Assembly (NCBI GenBank): GCA_963921795.1
Contig: OY997642.1
Coordinates: 58,381,927-58,445,926, forward strand
DNA length: 64,000 nucleotides
Direction: 5' to 3'
DNA from: Nannobrachium achirus
Lineage: Eukaryota > Chordata > Actinopteri > Myctophiformes > Myctophidae
A program made the translations under genes and the position numbers. Positions 1 to 10,741 of the stretch are shown here, piece by piece. Position 1 is the first letter of the stretch; every line of letters starts with the position of its first letter. The notes beneath the pieces were generated by a model that searched no databases, was not told the DNA's origin, and worked only from the letters and a program-made list of their open reading frames with translations.

Positions 1-240
1 GTGTTTTTGGGGATTCGGAATCCAATGCAAACATTTGTTTTGCAGGAAAAACATTCCTTGGGCTAAAAACGGACCCCATAAATCTATGGTTTAGTGATTA
101 GTCATCACTTTTCAAAGTTTATTGGCGTCCGTTTCTCGGAAAGGAATGTTTTACGTGCAAAACAAATGCTTGCATTGGATTCAGAATCCCGAACAACACC
201 TAGTTTGACCCCTCACATGCTACTTAAAGCATATTTGTTT
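1..240. repeat. Palindromic MITE, copy 1 (cut by window edge)
   Basis: The two arms are inverted copies around about position 100: the CCAATGCAAACATTTGTTTT side pairs with AAAACAAATGCTTGCATTGG near 160-180. The same core, with CCCCTCACATGCTACTTAAA, occurs at 48.2-48.45 kb and 53.75-54.03 kb, so this is a dispersed foldback element whose left arm is truncated by the window edge. Confidence 0.75.
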
Positions 241-294
241 TTTGTATTTATTTGACTCTATATGTTCCATATGGCATGTTCTAACTGTGTGCCA

Positions 295-540
295 AATTTC
301 ACGCTTCTTTCATAAAGTGCACAATATTTGCCTGAAACGCTCGGACTATAGCCAGATTGCGGACATAGAAACATATTTTTTTTCAAAAAACCTTAGAAGG
401 ATTCAAAAGACACTTATAGAATCGGGTCAAAATTCTAATTTTCACGATTTTTCAAAAATAGCAGATCTACAAGCTTGCGTGTATATCTGCTATTCTTCAA
501 TAGTTAAAGCAGTCAATAATCCTAGGCCTAAATGGGTTAA
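295..540. repeat. Unclassified dispersed repeat with a short hairpin
   Basis: The stretch with GGATTCAAAAGACACTTATA and the hairpin arm AGATCTACAAGC at about 460-495 is matched at 23.50-23.66 kb. The part with CCTAGGCCTAAATGGGTT is matched in inverted orientation at about 23.16 kb. No coding content was recognised in 240-740. Confidence 0.6.
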
Positions 541-740
541 CGTTTTATTTACATTTTTGAGCTTATATGAACGTCTGGCTTTTTCCATATGTACGCCCAG
601 GGTCACATTGGCCAAGGTTTGCAGGATGCCTTCTTGAAAGTAACTAATAAATAGCACCCCATTAAGACTTGAAGGCGATTCTACAAATACAACAGTTTTC
701 TGAAAAACCTACTGTATGTTGCTTATCTATACTGTACATC

Positions 741-960
741 AGTGGTTCTCAAACCTTTTTGTGTCAAGGACCCCCAGAATTATATGCATTTAGCCGCCGA
801 CTTCCCATCTCAAAATGTGTTGTTCCAGGGACCCCCCAGAAGCAAAGATTTGAGTAAACAATCTATATATCTTCTCCATTAGCCCCTCCATAACATTTGC
901 GTCTATACTGTATATAGTGATAGTTTTAGAAACTTTTTTCATCAGTGAAAAAAAAAAAAA
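741..960. repeat. hAT-type MITE end fragment
   Basis: It opens with CAGTGGTTCTCAAACCTTTT and continues GTCAAGGACCCCCAG, the usual terminus of fish hAT MITEs. No matching opposite end was found, so it is probably truncated. An A-rich run follows at 945-965. Confidence 0.55.
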
Positions 961-997
961 AAAGGTAGTCGATGAAAAAAAAACGTTTTAGTAGTCA

Positions 998-1442
998 CAG
1001 GGTTCCCACACATTTTTACCAATTAATTTCCAAAACTTTTCCAGAATATTTAACCCAATTTCCAGGACTATATAACAATAATTCAGCTCAATAACGAGTC
1101 GCTTACTCCTATGCGCAATGCCCAAAGACAGGAAGTGTATGCCAGTGGTTCTTAACCATATTTCAATAATCTTAATCATATTTCAACGCCTCGCGTTGCG
1201 AGGCGTTGTGAGAATGTAGATCTGCTATTTTCACAATTTCTGCCTCTAATGTTTGACAATTTGGCCAATGTTTAATGTGTCATTTCAGAGGTATTAACTA
1301 AATCAATAACCAAAGACAATGCATAGCTATTTTTTCAGGACCTTCCAGGACCCTTGATAAATTCCAAAACTTTTCCAGTACTGGAAAAAAAAAAGTCTAA
1401 TTTCAAAATATTTCCAGGAATTTCATGACCGTGGGAACCCTG
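998..1442. mobile_element. MITE with GGGTTCCCAC termini
   Basis: The ends are inverted: CAGGGTTCCCAC at left and GTGGGAACCCTG at right. TAGTCA is repeated directly outside both ends as a target duplication. The interior contains the 3' half of the short dispersed hairpin at 1184-1233. It lies immediately 3' of the candidate exon at 1466-1710. Confidence 0.75.
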
Positions 1443-1465
1443 TAGTCAAAACACTCCAGACGTAC

Positions 1466-1710
1466 CGGTCGAACAGCGCCTCCAGGTGTTGTCGCTGGGT
1501 GCCCTCTGCTTTCTGGCCGTCCACCACAGCAGAGCCCACCTCCACCGCCCCCGTCGCCAGCTCCGACGGGGAAGGAATACACGTGCTACACTCTGTGGTC
1601 CTTAGGCTTGTGGCAGTAGTAGATGCACTACCACCACCATCACTACTACTACTGTTCAGGCATGGTAAGAGAAGCGCAAAGAGGGCCACAGATCTCCAAG
1701 TCCTCTCCAT
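1466..1710 (-). CDS. Candidate first coding exon, secreted or membrane protein
   Basis: Reading leftward from 1710, the frame opens in a strong Kozak context (A at -3, G at +4). It begins MERTWRSVALFALLLPCLNS, a typical signal peptide. A Ser/Thr/Gly-rich stretch follows, then the segment QHLEALFD at residues 74-81. At 1460-1465 the minus strand reads GTACGT, a good splice donor, so the exon would end at 1466 after 245 nt in phase 2. Beyond it the frame runs into a MITE, which fits an intron. LIV-1-type ZIP zinc transporters (SLC39A) have a short luminal segment of the form LEDLFDRYG just after the signal peptide. The resemblance is suggestive only, because downstream exons lie outside the window. 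Alternatively this is a chance frame; the signal peptide, Kozak and donor together argue against that. Confidence 0.4.
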
Positions 1711-2250
1711 CGTCCTTTGGATAAAGAAACAAACAACAACAACAAAAAAAGGGGGAATATCAGTTATCAGTTTGCGTCGGTAGCGTTGTCACGATTGTGA
1801 CGTTTTCTTGACGATTAATTGTCACACAAATAATTGTTGTTCACGACTTGATTGTGTTTTTTGCCGTTGAACACTGGAAAATTATGAATACAAATGGCAT
1901 TTCTGGCTTTTAGGACACAAACAAAAGCTGCACATGGCGGAAATTACAAATAACTTAAATATACAATTATTAGTGGAAATAGCTGATCACAAGCTCACAG
2001 CACGTCACATCAAACAAACCCAAAACACACAATTTAGGACGAGTACATTCTGAACTCCTGATGCGTACAGTCACAGTGAATATCTGAACTAGGTATGATG
2101 TGATGACAAAATATAAGATAAGGAACTGATTATGAAATGCTTGTGTCCTAATACTACACTGACAAAACTATCCCTTTTACACAACATCATCTAGTCTTGT
2201 ATCACCACGGCAAACATCCATATTTCTGTAAATAGCAAAAGAGTAACAGA
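1711..2250. other. AT-rich non-coding stretch
   Basis: This would be the 5' flank of the minus-strand candidate exon. No TATA box or CpG cluster stands out. At 1978-2010 there is the left arm of the dispersed hairpin (CACAAGCTCACAGCACGTCA). Confidence 0.4.
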
Positions 2251-2260
2251 CCATTTAGAC

Positions 2261-2509
2261 CAGTGGTCCTCAAAGTGGGCTCCAGGGACTCTCTGGGTTC
2301 CTTTTGGGAGGTCTAACATTTACAAGTATGTAACTCTGACAGTGTACAAATGAAAATGTGTACACTGTCAGAGTTAAGGGGGGGAGACCTTGACATGTTA
2401 AGACCCACCCACCCGTAACACCCACCCACCCATAACCTTGGAGACGACCAAGACTCGTTAACAACCCTGAAGGCAGGCAGGTGCCTCAAGGGAAGTTTGA
2501 GAACTACTG
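2261..2509. mobile_element. hAT-type MITE (CAGTGGTYCTCAAAG family)
   Basis: The left end is CAGTGGTCCTCAAAGTGG and the right end is AAGTTTGAGAACTACTG. Both are flanked by the 8-bp target duplication ATTTAGAC (2253-2260 and 2510-2517). The interior has the inverted pair ACTCTGACAGTGTACAAATG / CACTGTCAGAGTTAAGG. The same family lies directly 3' of two protamine-like genes at 46.65 and 54.70 kb. Confidence 0.85.
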
Positions 2510-3590
2510 ATTTAGACCAAAATGCAGATTTAAAGGAATTCTGCAATGAATCTCTATATTAACAATACAACAGGCTCCCTCATTGTATCACGATATATAC
2601 ACTATCTCTGAAAAGGCGTATCGCGGAGACATTGTATCGTCTCAACGATATTTATCACCATATCGCCCACCCCTACGTCATGATCCAAATAAGAACATTA
2701 TAACGGTGTGTAAAACAGAGAATCTAGAATTTGCCACAGACAAGGCCAAGTCTTTGCCACAGACACATTTTGTCTCCTGTCCTTGTGTGACACTGTCAAT
2801 ATTTTACCAACCACCTGACCTAGGTTGTTTTTAGATTCACAACACAACCTGGTAGCATGTCACAGAGTTCAGTGCAGCAGATAAACCTGTAGTAGCTGTT
2901 GGTAGTAACACATAACCCTGTCAGCATCTTGGCAGGTGCTGATTATAATCATTTTTCCACAAAGCAGCTTTAGTCTAGTCCTGCCAGGTTGATTACAGTT
3001 CAGAGATGGGATTTATGGCTCTTTGAAGTGAGCCGGATCTCTGATGGGATTTATGGCTCTTTGAAGTGAGCCTTGATCTCTGGGATCCGTTCCTTTCAAA
3101 GAGACGTTCAAAAGCCTCACTTTAGTTACTAGTTAGTAGTTAATTTGTAGATTTTGATTATAATTACAATTAACTTCAACCCTATATACATTTATTTCGG
3201 ACATATATAGGTACATACTACCTGCCATTTGAAAATAGCCGATCTATAAGCTCACAATGCGTCACTTTGCGACGCATTGTGAGCTTGTAAATCTGCAAAT
3301 TTTCAAAAGATTTTTCTACATTTTAGTAATTGGAAAACCTGTGAAACATTCTGCATAATGAGTACTATTGGTACTTTAAGTTAGGGATGGACATCGGAAT
3401 CGGCCAATATAAAAAATCGGCAGGTATTATATCAAACCAGCCGAATCGGTGACCGGCAGGTCACTGACATAAATACCAGTTTTATGCCAATTGTGTCTAT
3501 GGCACTACACAGCATGATGCTCTGGTCCTGTGACCAAAGTAAACATTAGCAAGTAGCAGCCAGTCTACTTAGTGGCAGCCTAGCAGCTAG
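2510..3590. repeat. Mixed repeat debris
   Basis: It contains a fragment of an ATATCG-rich MITE at 2580-2680 (ends CGCCCACCCCTACG) and a direct duplication of GGGATTTATGGCTCTTTGAA at 3006-3072. The hairpin is at 3231-3303, and a CGGAATCGGCCAATAT-type MITE fragment lies at about 3388-3460. No gene was recognised. Confidence 0.5.
3231..3303. repeat. Short dispersed palindrome, full copy
   Basis: The outer stem is CCGATCTATAAGCTCACAA / TTGTGAGCTTGTAAATCTGC. The inner stem is TGCGTC / GACGCA around a TTTG-type loop. It is one of more than 20 copies in the window. Confidence 0.85.
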
Positions 3591-4235
3591 TACTAGGGTA
3601 CTCGATTACTGCTCCACAATATGGTCCGGCGCAGACCAGAAACATCTGTCTAAACTTCAAATAGCTCAGAATAAAGCTGCAAGGCTTGCACTGCACTGTC
3701 CATTGGGTGTGAGGCAGAGTACTGAGAGATTGCATGCCAGTCTCTCATGGCTCAGAGGAGAGGTTGGCATGCAATTTAGTGAGTTTCTTTCGGAATATTT
3801 GTCATAGTAAGCAACCAGTTTGTCTGTACTCACAAATACAATATGTGAGAGATCGTCACAATCACGCTACAGGGCAGGTTACTAGGGGTGACATGGTTAA
3901 AGAAAAACCCAGAACAAATGCAGTATGCAGATCTGTATTGTATAGGGCAATTATTGGAACACATTACCTACCAACTATGATCACTGAAGCACCCAGTAAG
4001 GCTAGTTTTAAGAGACTCACTAATTATCCTCAGTTTAGTTTAAATTAACTGACCTGTAGTTGGTTTTTATTGGACCTTTGTTGTCTTGAATCTTTTTTTC
4101 TTAGACTACATGTTTTTATTGTATTGTGTTGTGTTACATGTATGTATTGTTATGTTTTTTGTGGACCCCAGAAGAGTAGCTGCTACTTTGGTGGCAGCTA
4201 ATGTGGGGATCCGTATGAATAAAGAATAAAGAACG
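3590..4235 (+). mobile_element. LINE 3' end (L2/CR1-like), decayed
   Basis: Translation gives RVLDYCSTIWSGADQKHLSKLQIAQNKAARLAL in pieces, the typical C-terminal region of fish L2/CR1-like ORF2, with the LDYC..W and L+.QNKAAR motifs. The frame is interrupted after about position 3780. The 3' untranslated part carries CCCCAGAAGAGTAGCTGCTA and AGCTAATGTGGGGATCC, a very common fish LINE terminus, and ends in AATAAAGAATAAAG. A dead 5'-truncated copy. Confidence 0.75.
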
Positions 4236-5385
4236 CCTAACCCTAAACATAACCTCAGTAACCGTGACGCGGGTGATTATCTAACCTGCCGACGCTCGCG
4301 GGTGATTATCTAACCTGCCGACGCTGTTCGACCCAACGGGAGTTCGACCTATGGGGCAGTCCCCACATTTTGATACCAATACTTTTGTACTCAAGTACAT
4401 TAACATTCCATCCCATCGTTCATTTCAAAGAGCCGTTCAAAAGACTCGATTCGTTCGCGAAAGTCCCACGTCTATTACAGTTCTGCTGTTAACCACTTAA
4501 AGACCGACGTGTCATGCTTCGTGCAACAGAAGTAGCCGATGTACAAACTCGCATTGGTGAGCTTGTAGATCTGCTATTTCCACAATTGCTTTTGAAAAAA
4601 TAAATGTATGTATCAATAAATAAATACAAATAAGAAAATTGCCTATAACATGGCATGTTATGGGGCCAGGCCTTGACAATAACAGGGTGGCCCACCTGCC
4701 CCTGGCAGGTAAATAAAACTTTCGGGCAAGTGGAGTTTGCTTTCAGGCTGCCCGCCCGGACGGCTGCCAAATGCTCGTTTGAGAACTTAAGGGGACGCAA
4801 CAATCTATGAACACAACACAAGTTATCTGTCTAAACTCCACATTGTGGCCTCGGGCTTCTGGTCTGTGGAATGCAAAACAAGAGCACTGTTGACCTGTGG
4901 TGTGCCATTTTCACTGTTGCTACACTGCAGCATATAAAACAATATGCTTGAAGGGAGCTGTGTGTGCTGAAGTCTTCGTTTCACAAATAATGGACGATTT
5001 ACCTTACAGACAAGTAGGATATGACCTGTACTTGTCCGAGACAACCCCTGGGGGACATTTTCTTATTGTTATCGTTGTTGTTAAGCATTCCTAAATACCT
5101 CTATGTGCTAAAGAGTAATATAAAAGGACACCTGTTAGTTTACTGCGATGTTCTCATTAGAGAATGTTCTTTCCTTCTCATTTCTGAACTAGTGAAATGT
5201 GTTGCCATGGTACATTTGACCAAATATACTATATTTTACCGCAATGTAAACCAGCCATAGTGCTTGCTCTTGTATAGATTGTGTATCTGAACTGTACTGT
5301 CCTGTGCCTTTCCTATGTGAACTGCTTCAGCTAGTAATGAAGAAACCAAGCAAAAACAAAGCAAGCAAAACAAAACAAAGCAAGC
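4236..5385. other. Unassigned stretch with repeat fragments
   Basis: A 32-bp unit containing GGGTGATTATCTAACCTGCC is tandemly duplicated at 4268-4328. A TTCAAAGAGCCGTTCAAAAG fragment (4425-4445) matches the 3.1-kb repeat, and a degenerate hairpin is at 4530-4580. At 5340-5395 there is an A-rich CAAAACAAAGCAAGC repeat. The remainder shows nothing I can assign. Confidence 0.4.
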
Positions 5386-5394
5386 AAAAACTAA

Positions 5395-6180
5395 ACTCCA
5401 AACAGCCCAAAATAAACTAATTAGGGTCCTGCTTAACTTTCCCTATCAGACTCACCTCACCGCTACTCACCAGTTAAGAGTGGGGTGTCTCAGAGTAGAT
5501 GACAGTACAGCAACTTGCAATGGGCCTGGTGTACAAGATACACTACACCACTAAGATACCCATGTACCTGGGCAAAATACTTTAAAACGTTAAGGATGTC
5601 CACAATTACAACACCAGAGGCAGCGCCACAGATCACGTTCAACCCAGTCAACTCAAAGAAAGGGTCAAACTTGTTCTTCTGCTATACCACAAAAACGTGG
5701 AATGCCTTACCGAAGGTCTTAAAAGGAGTGTGGATCACTAGCATGATGTAGCATCCTTTAAAATCGCCCTGAAAAACCACTTACAGGCAGCAGCCGTTCG
5801 CAACTGGTAAAAACAAACCTAGCCCAGTCCAGCCCTACCCTCCCCTGCCCTGCCCCTTCAAACAAACCTAGCCCAGCACAGCCCAGCCCTCCCCTGCCCC
5901 TTCTTTGTATATACTTACTGTTTGTATTGACTTACTGTATTTTGTTCTTTCATTTTTTTTACTGACTATATCTACTGCATAGTACTGTGTTCTATTCGTC
6001 TGTCATTCAATGTCATATGAGATACTTAAATGGTTTCCTGTGGAAAGCGTAGTCTTTTCTAGGATCTCCTTTTAGTAGACCTTGTACCAGTGAACTGTAC
6101 CAGTGAACTGTACCGTCATTAAACTGTACCTTTTCCTATGCAAACTTCTAATAAAGTCTTCAATCAATCAATCAATCAAT
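5395..6180 (+). mobile_element. LINE 3' end with (ATCA)n tail
   Basis: Decayed frames give VHNYNTRGSATDHVQP and then FKIALKNHLQ. This matches the C-terminus of L2/Rex-like ORF2 (HNYNTR..., SFK..LK..L). The 3' end is CTTCTAATAAAGTC followed by (ATCA)n at 6157-6180, the short-repeat tail these LINEs use. Related 3' ends in minus orientation lie at 30.50-30.87 and 60.68-61.08 kb. Confidence 0.75.
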
Positions 6181-6724
6181 AGCCCTGAATACATGACGGT
6201 CATATATATACACATGGCCGTCATGTTTCCCCCTCAACCTGAAAACCAGTGGGGTATTAGTGGTTCAACGGTTTGAGCTACAAACGTCAGATTTAACAAA
6301 AAATAAAGTGCTTACCCAAGTCTCCTTTTACTCAGAAATGACGCCGTTCAACGATATTACATGCCGCTCCCGCATTGTTTAATAAAAAGCATTTTATCCT
6401 GTTTTCCCTTATATTTCCCCCTCTAGTGGAGAGTCGCGTCATCTCCGGTCGCTCATTGTAGTGAACGGAGATGATGCGATGACGCGACTCTCCACTAGAG
6501 GGAGAACTTCAGGAAATACAAGGATAAAAATGCTTTTAATTAAACAATCCGGGAGCGGCATGTCATTATCGTTGAACGGCGTCATTTCTGAGTAAAAGGG
6601 GACTTGGGTAAGCCCGTTATTTTTGAAATCTGACGTTTGTAGCTCAAACCGTTGAGCCACGAATACCCCAATGGTTCTCAGGTTGAGGGGGAAACATGAC
6701 GGTTGACCGTCATGTATTAAGGGC
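6181..6724. mobile_element. Palindromic MITE A, about 545 bp
   Basis: The arms of about 265 bp are inverted copies around 6455-6460, for example CTCTAGTGGAGAGTCGCGTC / GACGCGACTCTCCACTAGAG. The ends are AGCCCTGAATACATGACGGT and ACCGTCATGTATTAAGGGCT, with TA on both outer sides. The arms differ at scattered sites, so the copy is not new. The family is not known to me. Confidence 0.8.
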
Positions 6725-6734
6725 TAGGAAACAT

Positions 6735-7072
6735 GGTGCATCTGCTATTATAGGAAATAGGCCTAGTATAAAAGCCTAGTAACCTAACCCCAGACCAGCA
6801 GAGATGACTTACACACTGTAGCCCAATAAATCTTGTATCTCTCTCTTCTGTATCTTCATAATAACAGAACAGACTACATTAGTCATGACCACTAATAGTA
6901 TACAGGCCCAAAGAAAGCCCTGCTAATGTAGTCTGTTCTGTTATTATTATGAAGATGCAGAAGAGAGAGATACAAGATTTATTGGGCTACAGTTAGTCAT
7001 CTCTGCTGGTCTGGGGTTAGGTTACTAGGCTTTTATACAAGGCCTATTTCCTATAATAGCAGAGGGTGCATC
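6735..7072. mobile_element. Palindromic MITE B, about 335 bp
   Basis: The left arm TGCTATTATAGGAAATAGGC pairs with GCCTATTTCCTATAATAGCA at right. The inner arms include the pair TACAAGATTTATTGGGCTAC / GTAGCCCAATAAATCTTGTA. GGTGCATCT is present at both edges, an 8-9-bp target duplication compatible with hAT. It abuts MITE A almost directly. Confidence 0.8.
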
Positions 7073-7079
7073 TCTCCAA

Positions 7080-7700
7080 TCCAACATGTCACCTTTCCGA
7101 CAGATACTACTAACCCTATCTTACCCTAACCTTAACCTCTATGGACATGTCGCCACTCCGACAGTGAACACTCCGACAATAAGAAGTCCCTGCCGGAGTG
7201 GGGACATGTGGCGACACGTCGTAATGGAGAGAGCCCCCCGACACGATGCCTGTCTGTCTGTAAAGGATGCCGAACACAAATATAACTGTTACTCTTACCT
7301 GTACAAAAGACGTGACAATAAAGTACAACCTTGAACCTTGGACCGTGGCGTTTACCATTTTATCATCATCAACAACAACGTTGAGTAGCGAGTCGACATT
7401 AAAAACGACCAAAACAAGGAGAACAGCGGCAACAGGACATGTTAGTGTTTATAAACAGCGCTAAACACGCTGCTTCGGTGCACTCGGTGCACTCTGCTCT
7501 ATGAGCTAGCAACGTGCCGTGCGCACAAGAGAGGGAAGCTTTAAAAGCCACACGCGGTGTAGCGAGCACATTGGTGCCCCGTCGAATTCCGTGACTCGGC
7601 GTGGCGCCATTTCAGCACGTTCGCGGTTTTACACGGAAGTAAGCAGCAGATTCAAGATATGAAATCCAGAAAATGAGGGTGATGTCTGGTTTATTTGTTT
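7080..7700. repeat. Short repeats and a LINE/SINE 3' tail
   Basis: 7080-7240 repeats the motif CACTCCGACA/CCGACAG in both orientations. 7255-7340 carries ACAAAAGACGTGACAATAAA and ACAACCTTGAACC, a tail also present in inverted orientation at 22.18-22.27 kb. 7440-7640 is CpG-rich with no clear frame. Confidence 0.45.
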
Positions 7701-7925
7701 GCTTATTATAAGTATCAACAATGCAATGTAGAAATTAGCATTGAACCAATGTTCTACATTAATCAAAACACCTTGTGTTGGTCCTCCTCAAAATGGCTGG
7801 TGTAAGACTACAAATGCAACCCATAAATAGCCAAAGAATCAGTGCCCTCTGTCCAGAGAAACAGTGCCCTCTGGCGTCACGGGATTCTACAGGTCACCAG
7901 GTTGGGTGCAACCGCTCCCGGCAGA

Positions 7926-8233
7926 CGGTAGCGCGCTATGGGAGAGTGTTTTCTGCTGGCGTTTCAGTCCGAGTGTATCAAAGGGTGCGTTCGGAAATGC
8001 GCACCGGATGTGTGCTCAGTGCAGTGAGTGCCTAAACCCAACCATAATCCTAGCCCTAAACTCAGTAAAACTATGCCTAACCCTAACCTTAACCTCAGTA
8101 AAACTATGCATAACCCTAATCCCTAACAGGTTCTGGTTAGGGTCCCTAACCAGAACCGGTGCGCATTTCCGAACGCACCCTTTGTCTCGGACTGAAACAC
8201 CAGCACAAAACACTCTCCCGGCGTGCTATCGCC
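7926..8233. mobile_element. MITE with about 70-bp inverted ends
   Basis: The left arm contains GGGTGCGTTCGGAAATGCGC and the right arm contains GCGCATTTCCGAACGCACCC. The outer pair is GGGAGAGTGTTTTCTGCTGG / CCAGCACAAAACACTCTCCC. The interior (8036-8150) is a degenerate CCCTAA-type run, including CCTAACCCTAACCTTAACCT. Confidence 0.75.
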
Positions 8234-8299
8234 GGGAGTGTTCGCTGTTCACAAGCCAGTGGTGAGCACTAAGGCGAAATAACGTATAAATAACGTCCA

Positions 8300-8700
8300 G
8301 TGGACACTCACGAGCTGTCGTGTTCCTCCCCTGTTGCCTCAGAACAGCGTTATTACGCCGTTAACGTCTCTTCCGTAAATCCGTTCACTCCCTGTCTGCC
8401 AATGCGGGCTAACTAACTGCTACCTGGGCTAAAGCTTCCTTGAAGAAGGGGAAGAAAAGAGCTCGCATCCCATCGTCCGGAGTCGGTGTGATACGGATTT
8501 TAGATGTGGTGCCCCTACTAAATTCGTGACGCACTTGATGATTCATGTGCGTGCATGTGAGGTGCGCGTACTGCGAGGTGCTCGCCGTGCCCAACCGAGC
8601 CCACGGCATCTCATTCTCACCCCTGGCTCCGGACGGATGATGGTGCTATGATTGGCTGGCTCTGTGCTGGGTGGTTGCCAGGCAACCACTGTGGTTCCCA
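8300..8700. promoter_or_regulatory. CpG-rich patch with RFX X-box and CCAAT box
   Basis: The segment is clearly richer in CG than its surroundings. At 8673-8687 it carries GGTTGCCAGGCAACC, a perfect match to the RFX X-box palindrome found in ciliary-gene and other promoters. ATTGG (a CCAAT box on the minus strand) lies about 20 bp away at 8651-8655. No convincing coding exon is visible on either side within 2 kb, so a promoter role is inference. A minus-strand frame at 8409-8609 has no recognisable content. Confidence 0.35.
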
Positions 8701-9250
8701 AACGTACTCATGAAAACTGATGTGTATTATTTAGCCATGGACCCAAGCCAAGCCCCCAGAACCTTGCTCTCTCAAGCGCCATGGACATGGTGGCCGTTTT
8801 GAGGTACTGCAGTTGGGGCCAGAAACATGAACGCGCATGATCTAGGCTACTTTGCATTGACGCGCGTTCATACCGGAAGTGCTCGTTCACGATTTGGAGC
8901 CCAAGCGCGTCCATGAACACAAACTATGACGCAAAACGCGTCACATAGGCCCCACTACGTCACGGTTTTACTACTGAAAACGCCTCGTGCGCTGGGTGAT
9001 GCAAGAGGACGGGCGGTGATATCTGGTGTCCTCTCTCTCTATTCAATTTCTTCTTATAACTCTATGCATGGACCCCCATGTTAGTTGGATTTTCAGCTGG
9101 GGAAGTAATTAAACGAACCCCATACATTATAAGAGGATCCTTTTAAAATGATTCTAAATTGTAGAATATTCAGATTCAGATTCTAATATATGGAAGTGTA
9201 AAATAGGTTTACAATGGTTTAACTGCATGTTGTAGCACCCCCTGCAAAAT

Positions 9251-9254
<4 letters not shown>

Positions 9255-9329
<75 letters not shown>

Positions 9330-9351
9330 AAAGAGAGAGAGAGAGAGAGAG
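9255..9351. repeat. (GT)n-(GA)n compound microsatellite
   Basis: A GT run from about 9255 to 9327 passes into a GA run that ends near 9351. Confidence 0.97.
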
Positions 9352-10010
9352 ATTTGAAGAAAATTCAGTTTTCAAAGATTTCCCCAGAGGGCAAAATGCA
9401 TCTTACAGACTAGGCCTACTCATCTTCAGGGCAGGCTTGCAGACTTAAAGGAGTAGTTCACCCCAAAATGAAAAAAAGTTCTATTGATTACTCACACCAT
9501 GGAGACTTGAGTTCAATAAAAAAAAAAAAAATCGTTTTTTGTCGCATTACTAAGACCAAAAAATGTGATTACAATAAATCTACCCCCATTGATTCCATAT
9601 GGGGGTAACAACAGGGTAGCCTAAATGGCCAAGTAAATAGAGTGCAAAGAAAAACTCTAAATGCTTCAAATAAACAATAGGACACAGCAGGACAACAGGT
9701 AAACATCAAACCTGGCATAAACAACACAAATAATGTTAATTCTTAATGTGTTGGTAAAAGGACTGTGACCGTTGAAAATGTGCTCTGCAAATAAACTTTA
9801 AATCACTTCAAATAAATTGGATTAGCTTTTTTTGTCACACTGTCACGCTATAATTCTTCTTTCCCCCTGCACCATTCAGTAACCAGCCAAGCCAGCGACC
9901 CCCCTGGCTATGGGATCTAGATTCTACCTTGAAGGAGATGCTGGGATGCTGATGATGATGATCATGATGAGAGGGGAGAGGCACCACGTGGTAGAGCTTC
10001 ATTAGAAACT
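9352..10010. other. Unassigned AT-rich stretch
   Basis: Near 9450 there is AGGAGTAGTTCACCCC, a motif common at fish MITE ends. Nothing else was recognised. Confidence 0.3.
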
Positions 10011-10492
10011 AGGGGTGTAACGATATAGTAACTGTATCGAAATATCGTTTTTAACTTAAAAAAACGAAGTATATGGAAATGAAAACAGATAAAATCGAAT
10101 CGTATCGTTTTATTTTGTATCGTATCGAATCGGCAGTGCAAAGAATCGATTGTATCGATACTACCTACTTGCATTCTATTTAGCATTTTTAAGAAGAAAA
10201 AATGAAAAGAAGGGGTTTAATTACTTTTCCTTTCCATATAGCTATACACTGGTCTATCGATAAATGTGTTTAATCTCTGGGTTCATGTCAAGGTACAGGT
10301 TTGTCAATATACAATGTCCATGTATATTTAGCAGATAATCACTGTGTTTACTTATTTATATCCATAATAATACATGTTTCCCTTAAAAACCTGCTCTATC
10401 CACACCATTCACACAGATTTAATTTCTTTGCTAAATCGTTACTATATCGTGATATGTATCGAATCGCTATGAAAATGTATCGTTACACCCCT
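10011..10492. mobile_element. MITE of the GGGTGTAACGATA type
   Basis: The left end AGGGGTGTAACGATATAGTA faces the right end ATCGTTACACCCCT, and the interior is rich in ATCG/CGAT. A related fragment lies at 2580-2680. Only a short possible target duplication is visible. Confidence 0.7.
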
Positions 10493-10741
10493 ATAAACCA
10501 TGCGATCTGGCTATAGCCATCGTCAAAGAATTTTATAATCGGTTCTTGAGAGATTAGCAACCATGTGACTGTGGTCGGTACTCGGTATAGCTGTCTACAC
10601 ACATTAAAGCAGGGGTCTTCAACGTTCTCAGGCCAAGGACCCCTTAGTTGAGAGATGAAGCAGAGACCCCCACAACCTTTTCAAGCTTTCATAGATTCCA
10701 CATAGTTTCATTGTTTGACAGCACGATCATCAGTGTATTTT

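Noticed and set aside
7990-8150. Interstitial telomeric tract
   Set aside because: CCCTAA-like strings are degenerate and lie inside a MITE with matching inverted ends. The same kind of run appears near 49.5 and 47.4 kb without telomeric order.
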